A stretch of DNA of 18,498 bases from Bacteroidaceae bacterium (GTDB taxonomy: Bacteria > Bacteroidota > Bacteroidia > Bacteroidales > Bacteroidaceae), in assembly GCA_017628775.1 (NCBI GenBank), contig JAGBYN010000069.1, positions 1 through 18,498 of the forward strand. The letters run 5' to 3'. This document shows positions 8,670 through 17,966 of this stretch, piece after piece (positions within the stretch are counted from its first letter, which is position 1; each line of letters begins with the position of its first letter). The notes under the pieces are model-generated. The model saw only the letters and a list, made by a program, of their open reading frames with translations, had not been told where the DNA came from and did no database searches. A program made the translations under genes and the position numbers.

Positions 8670-11138
8670 CTATGTGAAATAAACGCGATGCACGCGTGGA
8701 CTTACGCTCGTTAGTACCTCGTAGGGGATTGTACCTAAGCGCTGAGCAATATTAGAGATGGGGAGTTGGTTGCCAAAAATTTCAACAACATCTCCTTCTT
8801 CACATGGGATGTTCGTGACGTCAACCATGCACACGTCCATACATATATTTCCTACGTAAGGCGCCACCTGCCCGTTGATGATTACATAGCCATTACCACA
8901 TCCCAAATGGCGATTAAGCCCGTCGGCATAACCAATAGGCAAAGTGGCTATTCTTGAAGCAGCATGTAATACACCTCTTCGGGAATACCCAACGGTTTGG
9001 TTGGAACTGGCATGATGAATTTGGAGGATTATCGTTTTCAAACTCGCCACGTTAGCCAATTTATCTGAGCCTAAAGGCGAAATGCCATAAAGTCCTAATC
9101 CTAAGCGAACCATGTCAAGGTGCATGTCTGGGAAGCGTTCAATAGCAGCACTATTGCAAATATGCTTCAGTATCTTATGGTTGAAGTTCGATTGAATTAA
9201 ATTGGCGGCTTGGTTAAAGAGGTTGAATTGATTTTGTGTGAATTCATCGAAGATTTCGGCATCGCTACCTACGAAGTGTGAGAATACCGAGCGGGGGATG
9301 AGATGCGATTGGGTCTTGAGTATATTGATGAGCTGATTGATTTCGGTGAGCGGATCAAAGCCAAGGCGTGTCATGCCCGTATCAAGCTTTAGATGTATGT
9401 TTAGGTTTGAAAGCCCTAAGCGTTCAGCTGTTTGAATGAGCGCATCAAGAAGTTTGAAGCTATAGACCTCTGGTTCAAGGCGATAATTGAAAATACGCAA
9501 AAGTTGAGAGGCATCGGGATTCATGATTATGATTGGCGTATTGATGCCTGCTTGACGCAATGCCACCCCCTCATCCACGGCCGCCACGGCAAGATAATCG
9601 GCGCCTGCATCGGTGAGCGTTCGTGCCACCTCTATATCGCCAAGTCCGTAAGCCGACGCTTTGATCATACACACCATTTTAGTGGTCGGAGCAAGTAAAG
9701 AACGATAATACCTCAAATTATAAGCCAATGCTGAGAGATCAACCTCAAGCGTGGTGGCGTGCGTCTTGATGGTTAACCGATCGGATATTTGTTCGAACGT
9801 AGCATGTCGCGCGCCTTTGATGAGAACTACGGCATTTGAGATGTTTTTCAAAGCCTCACTTTCAATCAGCTCATTCGTGGTGTTGAAGGTCTTAATGACG
9901 AGGTTCTTAAAGCAAGCTTGATGCTCTGTAAAATGAGGTCCGACGCCATAAAGAACGTCCACCTGATGGGTGGCAATGAGCTGAGCTATTTCCTTGTAAA
10001 GTTGCTTTTGTTCAACGCCAGTTTGCTTCATATCGCTAAGTATCACGACCTTTTGCTTTGCTTCAACCGAAGTTTGGCAACGGCGGCTCATGAAGTCAAG
10101 CGCGATGCTTAGCGAGTTCATATCAAGCGAATAGCTATCGTTAATCACGATTGAATTGTTAACCCCTGTTTTCACCTCAAGGCGCATGGGTAGGGCAGAG
10201 AGTTCGTTAAAATCCTCATGTGTGAATGGTACATTGAGGTAGAGGCACACGGCCAGGCAATGTAGAGCATTATGGATGGAAGCCTGGTCGGTAAAGGGTA
10301 GGGAAAGGGTGCCTTGCTTCGCTCCATAAATGTAGGTTATCTGGGCATGGGTGGTGTTGATAGTAACGTTTTCAATCTGTAGGGGAGCGTTGTTATGCTT
10401 TGCGCTCCAAGTGAAGCATTCGCCCTTGAATTCGCTTTGAGCTACAACATCTGCAAGTGTGGCATCATCTGCACAATAAATCAAAACCTCGGCATCTTTA
10501 AAAAGTTTCATCTTTTCAAGTCCCTTTTCTCGAATATCCGTAAAACCTTCTTGATGTGCTGTACCGAGATGCGTGAAAATGCCGATCTGTGGCTTAATAA
10601 TAGCTTCTAAAGCGTTCATTTCATTGGGTTGCGAGATGCCTGCCTCAAAAATGCCGAGTTCGGAGTCGGCATTGAGTGCCCACACGGAAAGTGGAACGCC
10701 CACTTGCGAATTGTAGGACATAGGCGAGCGGGTAATGCTATAATGATTTTTGAGCAACGCATAAAGCCACTCCTTAACCATGGTTTTTCCATTCGACCCC
10801 GTAATGCCTATCACTCTAGCATCGGATTGTTGCCGTTTATAGGCCGATAATTGTTGTAAGGCTTTAAGTGGTGATTCAACTTTAAAGAACGCCGCAATAT
10901 TAAGTTTTTGTGTATCCACCTCATAATCTTGACTCACAACAAAAACATGAACGCCCTTCTCGATAAGTTCCTCAATGTAGAGATGACCATTGCCACTGGG
11001 CGTTTTAAGTGCAAAGAAGATGCTTTTTTCAGGAAAAAGCAACGAACGGCTATCGGTGAGCAAATACTCAATGTTAATAGCTTTGTTTTGCCCGATGAAT
11101 TCGGCATTTATGATGGACGCTAATTGATTGGATAACAT
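8670..11138 (-). CDS. murF-alr: Bifunctional UDP-MurNAc-tripeptide:D-Ala-D-Ala ligase / alanine racemase
   Basis: An 822-residue fusion typical of Bacteroidetes. Residues 1-455 are MurF, which adds D-Ala-D-Ala to UDP-MurNAc-tripeptide using ATP. Seen are the P-loop GITGSNGKT (111-119), FEAGISQPNEM (164-174), LGTAHQEGF (191-199) and NDSYSLDMNS (333-342). Residues 460-822 are a PLP alanine racemase making D-alanine: MIKASAYGLG with the PLP lysine K493, HLKLDTGMTRLG (582-593), FSHF (619-622), GLGLYG (680-685), GYSRRG with catalytic Y718, and CMDVCMVDVT (766-775). The residue after GKT is Met rather than Thr; a hydrophobic residue here is, as I recall, normal for this fused family. The gene follows the GSCFA gene by 6 bp and is presumably cotranscribed. 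Both activities are cytoplasmic. Confidence 0.96.
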   Translation of the reverse strand: MLSNQLASIINAEFIGQNKAINIEYLLTDSRSLLFPEKSIFFALKTPSGNGHLYIEELIEKGVHVFVVSQDYEVDTQKLNIAAFFKVESPLKALQQLSAYKRQQSDARVIGITGSNGKTMVKEWLYALLKNHYSITRSPMSYNSQVGVPLSVWALNADSELGIFEAGISQPNEMNALEAIIKPQIGIFTHLGTAHQEGFTDIREKGLEKMKLFKDAEVLIYCADDATLADVVAQSEFKGECFTWSAKHNNAPLQIENVTINTTHAQITYIYGAKQGTLSLPFTDQASIHNALHCLAVCLYLNVPFTHEDFNELSALPMRLEVKTGVNNSIVINDSYSLDMNSLSIALDFMSRRCQTSVEAKQKVVILSDMKQTGVEQKQLYKEIAQLIATHQVDVLYGVGPHFTEHQACFKNLVIKTFNTTNELIESEALKNISNAVVLIKGARHATFEQISDRLTIKTHATTLEVDLSALAYNLRYYRSLLAPTTKMVCMIKASAYGLGDIEVARTLTDAGADYLAVAAVDEGVALRQAGINTPIIIMNPDASQLLRIFNYRLEPEVYSFKLLDALIQTAERLGLSNLNIHLKLDTGMTRLGFDPLTEINQLINILKTQSHLIPRSVFSHFVGSDAEIFDEFTQNQFNLFNQAANLIQSNFNHKILKHICNSAAIERFPDMHLDMVRLGLGLYGISPLGSDKLANVASLKTIILQIHHASSNQTVGYSRRGVLHAASRIATLPIGYADGLNRHLGCGNGYVIINGQVAPYVGNICMDVCMVDVTNIPCEEGDVVEIFGNQLPISNIAQRLGTIPYEVLTSVSPRVHRVYFT

Positions 11139-11144
11139 ATTTAT

Positions 11145-12104
11145 CTATTCTGGAGTATTAGGCATTAAATGCGTGGCATTGTGTTTTTGGATGAATGAAA
11201 GTTGGCGTTCAACCATTTTTTCTTTAAACGCGAGGCTTTCCTTAGATTGGGGTTGGCGCGGCTTATGTGCGAGTGCTTTTTGAATGGCTTGCCACTCTTG
11301 CGCATACGCTTTCGTTTCGGGTGCAAAGCACCATGTGGAGAATTTCTCCCACACATATTGAGCTGCCGTTGGCGACACGTGAAGCATATCTGTATCATAA
11401 AATCGATAATCACGAAGCTCATCTATAACAATCTCATATGAAGGGAAATAAATGATTTTGTTCGTCCATTTCATTAATTCTTCAATCGCCAGGTGCAATG
11501 TTGCTTTAGTGAGTGTATTTTCGTGCACACCTAAATTCATGTAGCGGAAGGGGCTAACCGTAAAAAGGACTTTTGCATCTGGGTTAATCTCCCATAAACT
11601 GGTGAGAACATGCTTCCAGGCATCCAAAATTTCGCTAACACTCAAGCGGCGATACGTAAAGAGATTGGACAGTTGCTTGTGGCAATTGGCCACGATGGCA
11701 TTGTCCTTGACATAGACGTGCGCCGTACCCCAAGTGTTAAGCACAACGCTTGCTTCTTTTAGTGCCTGGCATGCTTCTTGCCAATGCGCTTCAACCTGCT
11801 TAATGCAGATATCTTTTGTTTCGCCTGAAAAGAGGGTGCTATGCATAATGCTATGCCAGCTTCCCTCAACGCCCTCATAAAACCAATGATCATGTACCTG
11901 ACCTTGAAGCAAAGCCTCAAGCCCTTGCGAAATACTTAAGGGATTAAAGAGCGTGCCAAAGGGATTGGTCGTCACATTCAAACCACAATCTTTGAGGCGA
12001 GTAGAGATATGTTCTGTAAAGCAACTGCCCATCACAAACATACGACTATCGGGAATAATCTTAAGCAAAGGCGAAGGCAATTGAACAGGCGTTTGAAGTT
12101 GCAT
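11145..12104 (-). CDS. GSCFA-family (SGNH-hydrolase-like) protein
   Basis: A 319-residue protein of the GSCFA family, related to SGNH/GDSL hydrolases. The naming motif appears as GSCFTE (26-31) with the likely nucleophile Ser27. Later blocks are NPFGTLFNP (47-55), LNTWGTAHVY (122-131), FTVSPFRYMNLGVHEN (181-196) and YDTDMLHVSPTA (236-247), supplying likely catalytic D239 and H242. A full Ser-Asp-His set suggests an active esterase or acetylhydrolase, but the substrate is unknown. No signal peptide is visible, so it is probably cytoplasmic. Its stop lies 6 bp before the murF-alr start, which suggests a link to cell-wall precursor metabolism or simply a conserved operon. Confidence 0.88.
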   Translation of the reverse strand: MQLQTPVQLPSPLLKIIPDSRMFVMGSCFTEHISTRLKDCGLNVTTNPFGTLFNPLSISQGLEALLQGQVHDHWFYEGVEGSWHSIMHSTLFSGETKDICIKQVEAHWQEACQALKEASVVLNTWGTAHVYVKDNAIVANCHKQLSNLFTYRRLSVSEILDAWKHVLTSLWEINPDAKVLFTVSPFRYMNLGVHENTLTKATLHLAIEELMKWTNKIIYFPSYEIVIDELRDYRFYDTDMLHVSPTAAQYVWEKFSTWCFAPETKAYAQEWQAIQKALAHKPRQPQSKESLAFKEKMVERQLSFIQKHNATHLMPNTPE

Positions 12105-12129
12105 AAAAAGAAAATAATAGTTATTAAGG

Positions 12130-12137
12130 CAAAATTA
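12130..12137 (-). promoter_or_regulatory. Probable -7 element for the GSCFA/murF-alr operon
   Basis: The minus strand reads TAATTTTG, matching TAnnTTTG, 26 bases upstream of the GSCFA start. No TTTG is seen at the -33 distance. The octamer is the same as that in front of proS. Confidence 0.42.
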
Positions 12138-12193
12138 CGAATATTTTTCATGTGTAAGCATTTGACCTAAAACTTTATTTTTTTTAGATAAAA

Positions 12194-12225
12194 TTTGCTA
12201 AACAACGCGATAAGCACTATTTTTG
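12194..12225 (+). promoter_or_regulatory. Bacteroidetes-type promoter of the RND efflux operon
   Basis: TTTG at 12194-12197, 20 bases of spacer, then a perfect TATTTTTG at 12218-12225. The leader to the adaptor's ATG at 12297 would be about 65 bases and is AT-rich. No operator-like palindrome or nearby regulator gene was noticed. Confidence 0.7.
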
Positions 12226-12296
12226 TAAAGTGCATTAAACTTAATTTGAATTAATACTTAATATATTTTGTTTATCTTACAAATATTGAATACGTT

Positions 12297-13382
12297 ATGA
12301 TTAAATCATTACCTAAAGGATCACTTCGTTGGAGCATTGTTCTTATCATTGTTTGTTGTGGCGTTTATTTAGCTTACAACACCTTTGTACCTCAAGAAAA
12401 TGAGGAGCTCACCCAAACGCCCACACCTCAATCAAGAGCAAATAAGGTGCTTGAGGTTCGCGCTCAGATCGTTAAACCACGCGACCTTACTGATGCCATT
12501 ACAATCTCAGGTTCGTTGCTTGCCAATGAAGAGGCTAACTTAGCTTTTGAAACGTCTGGTAAAATCACACACATCTATTTTAGCGAAGGCCAAGCCACCA
12601 AGAGCGGACAACTACTGGCCAAACTTAACGATGCTACCCTTCAAGCTAACCTCAAGCGCTTGCAAGCCAAACTTCAACTTACCGAGGACCGCTTGCGCCG
12701 CCAAAAGGCTTTGCTTGAAAAGGAAGCCGTCAGCCACGAAGCCTTCCAACAGGCAGAGGTTGATTTGCAAACGCTCAAAGCTGAAATTGAACAGGTGCAA
12801 GCACAAATCAATCAAACGGAGTTGCGCGCACCCTTCGATGGCACCATCGGTTTGCGTCAAGTGAGCTTGGGTGAGTTTGTATCTACCTCGCAAGCTGTTG
12901 CAAGCATCACCGCCACAAACCCCATTAAAATTGAATTTGCCGTACCCGAGCGCTATGCTGCTTTGCTGAAGTCGGGAGATGAAATCACATTCACCGTTGA
13001 GGGTGACATAAACCAACGCAAAGCTGAGATTTATGCTACCGACTCTAAAGTGAACACTAACACACGCACGCTCTGCGTGAGAGCAAAGTGTGAAAACCTT
13101 GATGGCAAACTAATTCCTGGCCGATACGTTCAAGTCACGATAACCGCTCAGAAATACACGCAAACGCTGGCCATCCCTGCCGAAGCTATTATCTCGGAGA
13201 TGGGTATTGATAAAGTGTACGTTTACCGTAGTGGTGTGGCACAACCAGTTAACATCAAAAAGGGATTGCGTACGGCGAGCGATGTCCAAATCATCAACGG
13301 CCTTGAAGTGGGCGACACGGTTATTACCAGCGGTATTATGCAACTTCGCTTAGGCACCAAGGTTAAATTAACCATCGAATAA
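12297..13382 (+). CDS. RND efflux periplasmic adaptor (membrane fusion protein)
   Basis: A 361-residue adaptor linking an RND pump to an outer-membrane channel. Residues 12-28 are a hydrophobic anchor or uncleaved signal; C20 and C21 lie inside it, but the context (LIIVCC) is a poor lipobox, so lipidation is not assumed. Two lipoyl half-motifs (about 79-111 and 175-205, the latter with LRAPFDGTIG) flank an alpha-helical hairpin of about 60 residues (112-173). Beta-barrel and membrane-proximal domains follow, including IPGRYVQVTI and the closing GLEVGDTVITSGIMQLRLGTKV. It is the first gene of the adaptor-pump-channel operon, and a 111-bp gap precedes the pump gene. Confidence 0.93.
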   Translation: MIKSLPKGSLRWSIVLIIVCCGVYLAYNTFVPQENEELTQTPTPQSRANKVLEVRAQIVKPRDLTDAITISGSLLANEEANLAFETSGKITHIYFSEGQATKSGQLLAKLNDATLQANLKRLQAKLQLTEDRLRRQKALLEKEAVSHEAFQQAEVDLQTLKAEIEQVQAQINQTELRAPFDGTIGLRQVSLGEFVSTSQAVASITATNPIKIEFAVPERYAALLKSGDEITFTVEGDINQRKAEIYATDSKVNTNTRTLCVRAKCENLDGKLIPGRYVQVTITAQKYTQTLAIPAEAIISEMGIDKVYVYRSGVAQPVNIKKGLRTASDVQIINGLEVGDTVITSGIMQLRLGTKVKLTIE

Positions 13383-13493
13383 ATGAAACCCTTCTTCTCT
13401 TAACAACTATGTTGAGATGAGTGCTTGCAGATATGTGTCTGCCTACATTCACCAATCCACCTTTCCACTTCTATTATAAATTCCATTCATCAC

Positions 13494-16400
13494 ATGAATA
13501 TATCTGAACTTTGCATACGCCGCCCAGTATTAGCCACCGTGCTCACCATTATCATCATTATGTTTGGTGTTATTGGTTATTTTTACTTGGGTGTTCGCGA
13601 ATTCCCCTCGGTTGATAATCCTATTATCTCCGTGTCGTGCTCATATCCTGGTGCTAATGCTGAAGTGATTGAAAATCAGATCACTGAGCCGCTAGAACAA
13701 AACATTAACGGTATTCCTGGTATTCGCTCGCTCACCAGTGTTAGCCAACAAGGTTCTAGCCGCATTACGGTCGAGTTCGAACTCAACGTTGACCTTGAAA
13801 CGGCTGCCAACGATGTGCGAGATAAAGTGTCGCGCGCACAACGCAAGTTGCCTCGTGATTGCGACCCACCGACCGTGTCAAAAGCTGATGCCGATGCCAG
13901 CCCCATCCTCATGATAGCCCTTCAAAGCGATAAACGCTCATTGCTCGAACTTTCTGAGATTGCCGACCTCACCGTGAAGGAACAATTGCAAACCATTAGC
14001 GAAGTGAGTAGCGTTGAAATTTGGGGCGAAAAGCGCTATTGTATGCGCTTGTGGCTTGATCCCGTCAAGATGTCGGGCTACGGCATTACGCCCATGGACA
14101 TTAAAAACGCACTTGACAAGGAAAATGTGGAATTACCCTCAGGCTCCATTGAAGGCGACAAAATGGAACTTGAAATCCGTACGCTCGGACAATTGCATAC
14201 CACCGAGGACTTCAATAACCTCGTCATCAAGGAAGAGAACGGACGCATCGTGCGCTTCTCCGACGTAGGTATGGCAGAGATTAGCGCACGCGACATCAAG
14301 AGTTATGCGAAAATGAACGGTGTGCCTATGATTAGCGTGGTCGTAATTCCACAACCTGGCGCCAACCACATCAACATTGCCGACAATGTGTATAAGCGCA
14401 TGGAGCAAATGAAAAAAGATTTGCCCGACGATGTGCACTATGATTATGGCTTTGACAACACACGCTTCATCCGTGCATCAATTAATGAGGTGGAAAGCAC
14501 CATTTACGAAGCTTTTGTGCTTGTAATTTTAATTATCTTCCTCTTCCTGCGAGACTGGCGCGTGACGCTTGTGCCTTGTATCGTAATTCCTATTTCGCTC
14601 ATCGGTACCTTCTTCGTGATGTATCTGTGCGACTTCACCATTAACGTGCTTTCAATGCTTGCCGTGGTGCTTGCCGTAGGTCTTGTAGTGGACGACGCCA
14701 TCGTGATGACCGAAAACATTTACAACCGCATCGAGCGTGGCATGAAGCCCATCGATGCGGGTATCGAGGGAGCAAAGGAAATCTTCTTTGCCGTAATCTC
14801 AACATCAATAACCCTTTTGGCGGTGTTCTTCCCAATCGTTTTTATGGAGGGTACGACAGGACGCTTGTTCCGCGAATTTAGTTTCGTGATCTCAGGAGCC
14901 GTAATCATCAGTACGTTTGCCGCACTGACCTTTACGCCAATGCTTGCCACGAAAATCCTGAAACGTCGTGAGCAGCACAATGCGCTCTACCGTTGCACCG
15001 AACCTTTCTTCCAAGGATTGAACAACGTGTATCTTAAAACGCTCAATGCTTTCTTAAACCGACGTTACATCTCGGTGGTCATTATGATTGCCGCCACAAC
15101 CATAGCCGTTATACTCTGGAATAATATCCCCTCTGAAATGGCACCACTTGAAGACCGCTCATCAATCAGCATCCGCACAAGCGGCCCTGAAGGGGTGACC
15201 TATGAGTTTATGCGCGACTACACTGAAAGCATTGACGAACTCGTGGACAGTATCGTTCCTGATGCCGAATTTATCACGACACGTGTCAATGCAGGTTCGG
15301 GCTCACTACAAATCACGCTGAAAGACCTTGACAAACGTTCGTACTCGCAGATGGACGTGGCTTCAAAACTCACAAAAGCCGTTCAAAGCAAAACTGATGC
15401 ACGTGCTTTCGTACAACAACAAAGTACCTTTGGCGGACGCCGAAGCCGAATGCCTGTGCAATACGTGTTGCAGGCCTCGGAAATGGACAAACTTGAAAAA
15501 GTGTTGCCCGAATTCATGAAGCGCGTACACGAAAGTCCATACTTCCAAATGGCCGACGTGGACCTCAAGTTCTCAAAACCTGAACTTCGATTAAGCGTTA
15601 ACCGCGAAAAAGCAAATCTCTTAGGTGTGAATACACGAGATATTGCACAAACCCTTCAATACGGACTTAGCGGACAACGCATGGGGTACCTTTACATGAA
15701 CGGCAAGCAGTACGAAATCGTGGGTGAAATAAACCGCCAACAACGCAACACCCCTGAAGAACTCAAAGCCATCTACATCCGTAACCAGGCGGGCGAAATG
15801 ATTCAAATGGAAAACCTCATAAAAACCGAAGAAAACATCGCACCTCCCAAACTTTATCGATATAACCGCTTTGCATCGGCCACTGTGTCGGCTGCAGTTG
15901 CTGATGGTTACACCATTGGTGATGCGCTTGAGGAAATGGACCGGATTGCTGAAGATTTGCTTGACGATACCTTTCGTACCGCACTTTCAGGCGACTCTAA
16001 GGAATATCGAGAAAGTAGCTCTTCATTACTCTTTGCTTTCGGACTTGCCATCGTGCTTATCTACCTCATCCTTGCCGCTCAGTTCGAAAGTTTCCGCGAT
16101 CCGCTTATTATCATGCTCACCGTGCCACTTGCCGTATTTGGTGCGCTCGTCTTTATGAATTACAACGAGCAAACGATGAACATCTTCTCGCAAATCGGTA
16201 TCATCATGCTCATTGGTTTGGTAGCTAAAAATGGTATCTTGATTGTGGAATTTGCAAATCAGAAACTTGAAGCAGGCGATTCGCTTATTGAAGCCATTCG
16301 CTCAGCCAGTGTGCAACGCTTGCGCCCGATCCTCATGACGGCTCTCTCAACCATTCTGGGGCTCTTACCATTGGTTTTTGCCAACTCCGAAGGATCGGCT

Positions 16401-16508
16401 GGACGCATCGCCATGGGTACTGCCGTGGTAGGTGGTATGCTCATCTCTACGCTCCTCACGCTTTACGTGGTGCCCGCTATCTACCTTGTCGTTAAGAAGC
16501 GCGCATAG
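13494..16508 (+). CDS. RND-family (HAE1-like) efflux pump, inner-membrane subunit
   Basis: A 1004-residue proton-driven pump of the AcrB/MexB class. ATG at 13494 is chosen because it starts MNISELCIRRPVLATVLTII, the canonical N-terminal helix of the family; an in-frame TTG at 13425 would only add 23 unrelated residues. The protein has about 12 transmembrane helices and two large periplasmic loops. The proton-relay acids are present as D400 and D401 in helix 4 (VGLVVDDAIVMTEN), and the partner lysine is K912 in helix 10 (GLVAKNGILIVEF). Also seen are FPSVDNPIISVSCSYPGA, the porter motif GSSRITVEF, and FREFSFVISGAVIIS. Substrates cannot be deduced. The channel gene follows after 52 bp. Confidence 0.95.
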   Translation: MNISELCIRRPVLATVLTIIIIMFGVIGYFYLGVREFPSVDNPIISVSCSYPGANAEVIENQITEPLEQNINGIPGIRSLTSVSQQGSSRITVEFELNVDLETAANDVRDKVSRAQRKLPRDCDPPTVSKADADASPILMIALQSDKRSLLELSEIADLTVKEQLQTISEVSSVEIWGEKRYCMRLWLDPVKMSGYGITPMDIKNALDKENVELPSGSIEGDKMELEIRTLGQLHTTEDFNNLVIKEENGRIVRFSDVGMAEISARDIKSYAKMNGVPMISVVVIPQPGANHINIADNVYKRMEQMKKDLPDDVHYDYGFDNTRFIRASINEVESTIYEAFVLVILIIFLFLRDWRVTLVPCIVIPISLIGTFFVMYLCDFTINVLSMLAVVLAVGLVVDDAIVMTENIYNRIERGMKPIDAGIEGAKEIFFAVISTSITLLAVFFPIVFMEGTTGRLFREFSFVISGAVIISTFAALTFTPMLATKILKRREQHNALYRCTEPFFQGLNNVYLKTLNAFLNRRYISVVIMIAATTIAVILWNNIPSEMAPLEDRSSISIRTSGPEGVTYEFMRDYTESIDELVDSIVPDAEFITTRVNAGSGSLQITLKDLDKRSYSQMDVASKLTKAVQSKTDARAFVQQQSTFGGRRSRMPVQYVLQASEMDKLEKVLPEFMKRVHESPYFQMADVDLKFSKPELRLSVNREKANLLGVNTRDIAQTLQYGLSGQRMGYLYMNGKQYEIVGEINRQQRNTPEELKAIYIRNQAGEMIQMENLIKTEENIAPPKLYRYNRFASATVSAAVADGYTIGDALEEMDRIAEDLLDDTFRTALSGDSKEYRESSSSLLFAFGLAIVLIYLILAAQFESFRDPLIIMLTVPLAVFGALVFMNYNEQTMNIFSQIGIIMLIGLVAKNGILIVEFANQKLEAGDSLIEAIRSASVQRLRPILMTALSTILGLLPLVFANSEGSAGRIAMGTAVVGGMLISTLLTLYVVPAIYLVVKKRA

Positions 16509-16560
16509 CGTAAACCATTTAGCTCAAAAAACAACATCAACCTCAAATACCGAACAAACG

Positions 16561-17910
16561 ATGTTTAAACTCAAACATGCCATGCTCTGTGCCTTCCCTC
16601 TCTTGATGGCCACACCATCGCTCCGCGCACAAGAGCAGCAAAATATATTTTCACTCAAGGATTGCTTGAACATTGGGCTTAAAAACAACTACGATGTACA
16701 GATTGTGCGCATCAATCAAGAAATAGCAAGTAACAATGCCACGCGAGCCAATGCCGGTCAATTGCCCACCGTTAATGCACAAGTGGGCTATACCGGAAAC
16801 CTTACATCCACCACAAACAAGCAAGGAGACATTAAAACTAGCAACCACAACGTGCCTGCTCATGCGCTCAATGCGCGCCTTGTGGCTGATTGGACGATCT
16901 TCGATGGCTTTAAACTACAAGCCAACTACCAAAAACTCAAAGCGCTCAAGCAACAAAGCGAACTCACCACGCGCATTGCCCTCGAGGATTACGTTGCAAA
17001 TGCCGCAACCGCCTATTACAATATCATTCGCCAGCAAATGACGATGAACAACCTCAAAGCCTCGCTTGCACTCTCACGCACCCGCTTGCGCATCGTAAAT
17101 GAACGCTACCTCTTGGGCTCAGCTTCGCGACTCGACCTCAGAAGCGCACAAGTGGATTTCAACGCTGATAGCACTCAAGTGCTCCTTCAACACGAAGCCT
17201 TAATCAATGCTGTACTCGACCTTCAGCAACTCATGGGACGCGCCGCGCAATACGAGGATGGTAAGGGATTTTACATCATTCATCCCGCCGACACAACTAT
17301 CAACCTCATGCCGACGCTCGACATCAACGCTATTGAGCAATCCATGCTTAAAAACCACGCGCAAATCCTCAAGGCTCAAACAGAAACGCAAATATCTGAA
17401 CTCGACCGAAAAACCGTGTTGAGCCGCGATTATCCATACCTTAAATTATCGGCCAATTACGATTACAATCATACCCTGCAAAAGACCGAACCCACACAAC
17501 GACGCAACACCTACGGACCTGAAGTGGGCCTTACGCTGGGCATGAAACTTTTTGATGGCGACCGCACCCGCCAACGTAAAAATTCAGATGCTGAAATACG
17601 AAAAAGCCAAACCGCACAACAAGAGGTGGAGCTCACGCTACGCACTCAACTCGAACGCCTCTGGAAATCGTATAAAAACAATCAGCAACTCCTCTCGTTG
17701 GCACAACAAAACCTGAAAGTGGCGGCAGAGCACCATGAAGCAGCACAAGAACGCTTTATGCTCGGAACATACTCGGGGATTGAAATGCGACAAGCCGAAC
17801 AAAACCTGCTTGATGCTCGCGAACGCTTACTTCAAACGCAATTCAACACTAAAATATGCGAAATATCATTGCTGAACATCAGCGGAAACGTCATTAAACT
17901 CACGCAATAA
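16561..17910 (+). CDS. TolC-family outer-membrane efflux channel
   Basis: A 449-residue outer-membrane factor completing the tripartite pump. ATG at 16561 gives a Sec signal peptide (MFKLKHAMLCAFPLLMATPSLRA) with cleavage expected after A23. Two repeats of the OEP fold are visible as long Gln/Ala/Asn-rich helices, including LKDCLNIGLKNNYDVQI near the mature N terminus, ANAGQLPTVNAQVGYTG, RLRIVNERYLLGSASRLDLR, and in the second half HEAAQERFMLGTYSGIEMRQ. No lipidation cysteine is present, so this is a non-lipidated channel. An upstream extension in frame to 16432 overlaps the pump gene and lacks a signal peptide, so it is rejected. The operon ends at a terminator 12 bases later. Confidence 0.93.
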   Translation: MFKLKHAMLCAFPLLMATPSLRAQEQQNIFSLKDCLNIGLKNNYDVQIVRINQEIASNNATRANAGQLPTVNAQVGYTGNLTSTTNKQGDIKTSNHNVPAHALNARLVADWTIFDGFKLQANYQKLKALKQQSELTTRIALEDYVANAATAYYNIIRQQMTMNNLKASLALSRTRLRIVNERYLLGSASRLDLRSAQVDFNADSTQVLLQHEALINAVLDLQQLMGRAAQYEDGKGFYIIHPADTTINLMPTLDINAIEQSMLKNHAQILKAQTETQISELDRKTVLSRDYPYLKLSANYDYNHTLQKTEPTQRRNTYGPEVGLTLGMKLFDGDRTRQRKNSDAEIRKSQTAQQEVELTLRTQLERLWKSYKNNQQLLSLAQQNLKVAAEHHEAAQERFMLGTYSGIEMRQAEQNLLDARERLLQTQFNTKICEISLLNISGNVIKLTQ

Positions 17911-17922
17911 ATCAGTAAACAC

Positions 17923-17966
17923 AAATGGCATCAATTCATCATTAAATGTCTTGATGCTATTTTTTT
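17923..17966 (+). terminator. Intrinsic terminator of the RND efflux operon
   Basis: AAATGGCATCAA (17923-17934) pairs with TTGATGCTATTT (17951-17962) as 12 bp with one G-U, around a 16-base loop, with a T run from 17960 to 17966. Confidence 0.85.

Noticed and set aside
10779..10781. Met instead of Thr after GKT in the MurF P-loop (residue 120)
   Set aside because: As far as I recall, a hydrophobic residue at this position is normal in the fused MurF-Alr family, so it is not evidence of inactivity.
12245..12270. Second possible promoter (TTTG and TATATTTTG) closer to the adaptor gene
   Set aside because: The -7 box has one base too many and the spacer is only about 13 bases; the 12194-12225 site fits much better.
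13425..13493. In-frame N-terminal extension of the RND pump from a TTG
   Set aside because: The canonical RND N terminus begins at the ATG at 13494; the extension has no family similarity.
16432..16560. In-frame N-terminal extension of the TolC-like gene
   Set aside because: It overlaps the pump gene and would bury the clear signal peptide that starts at 16561.
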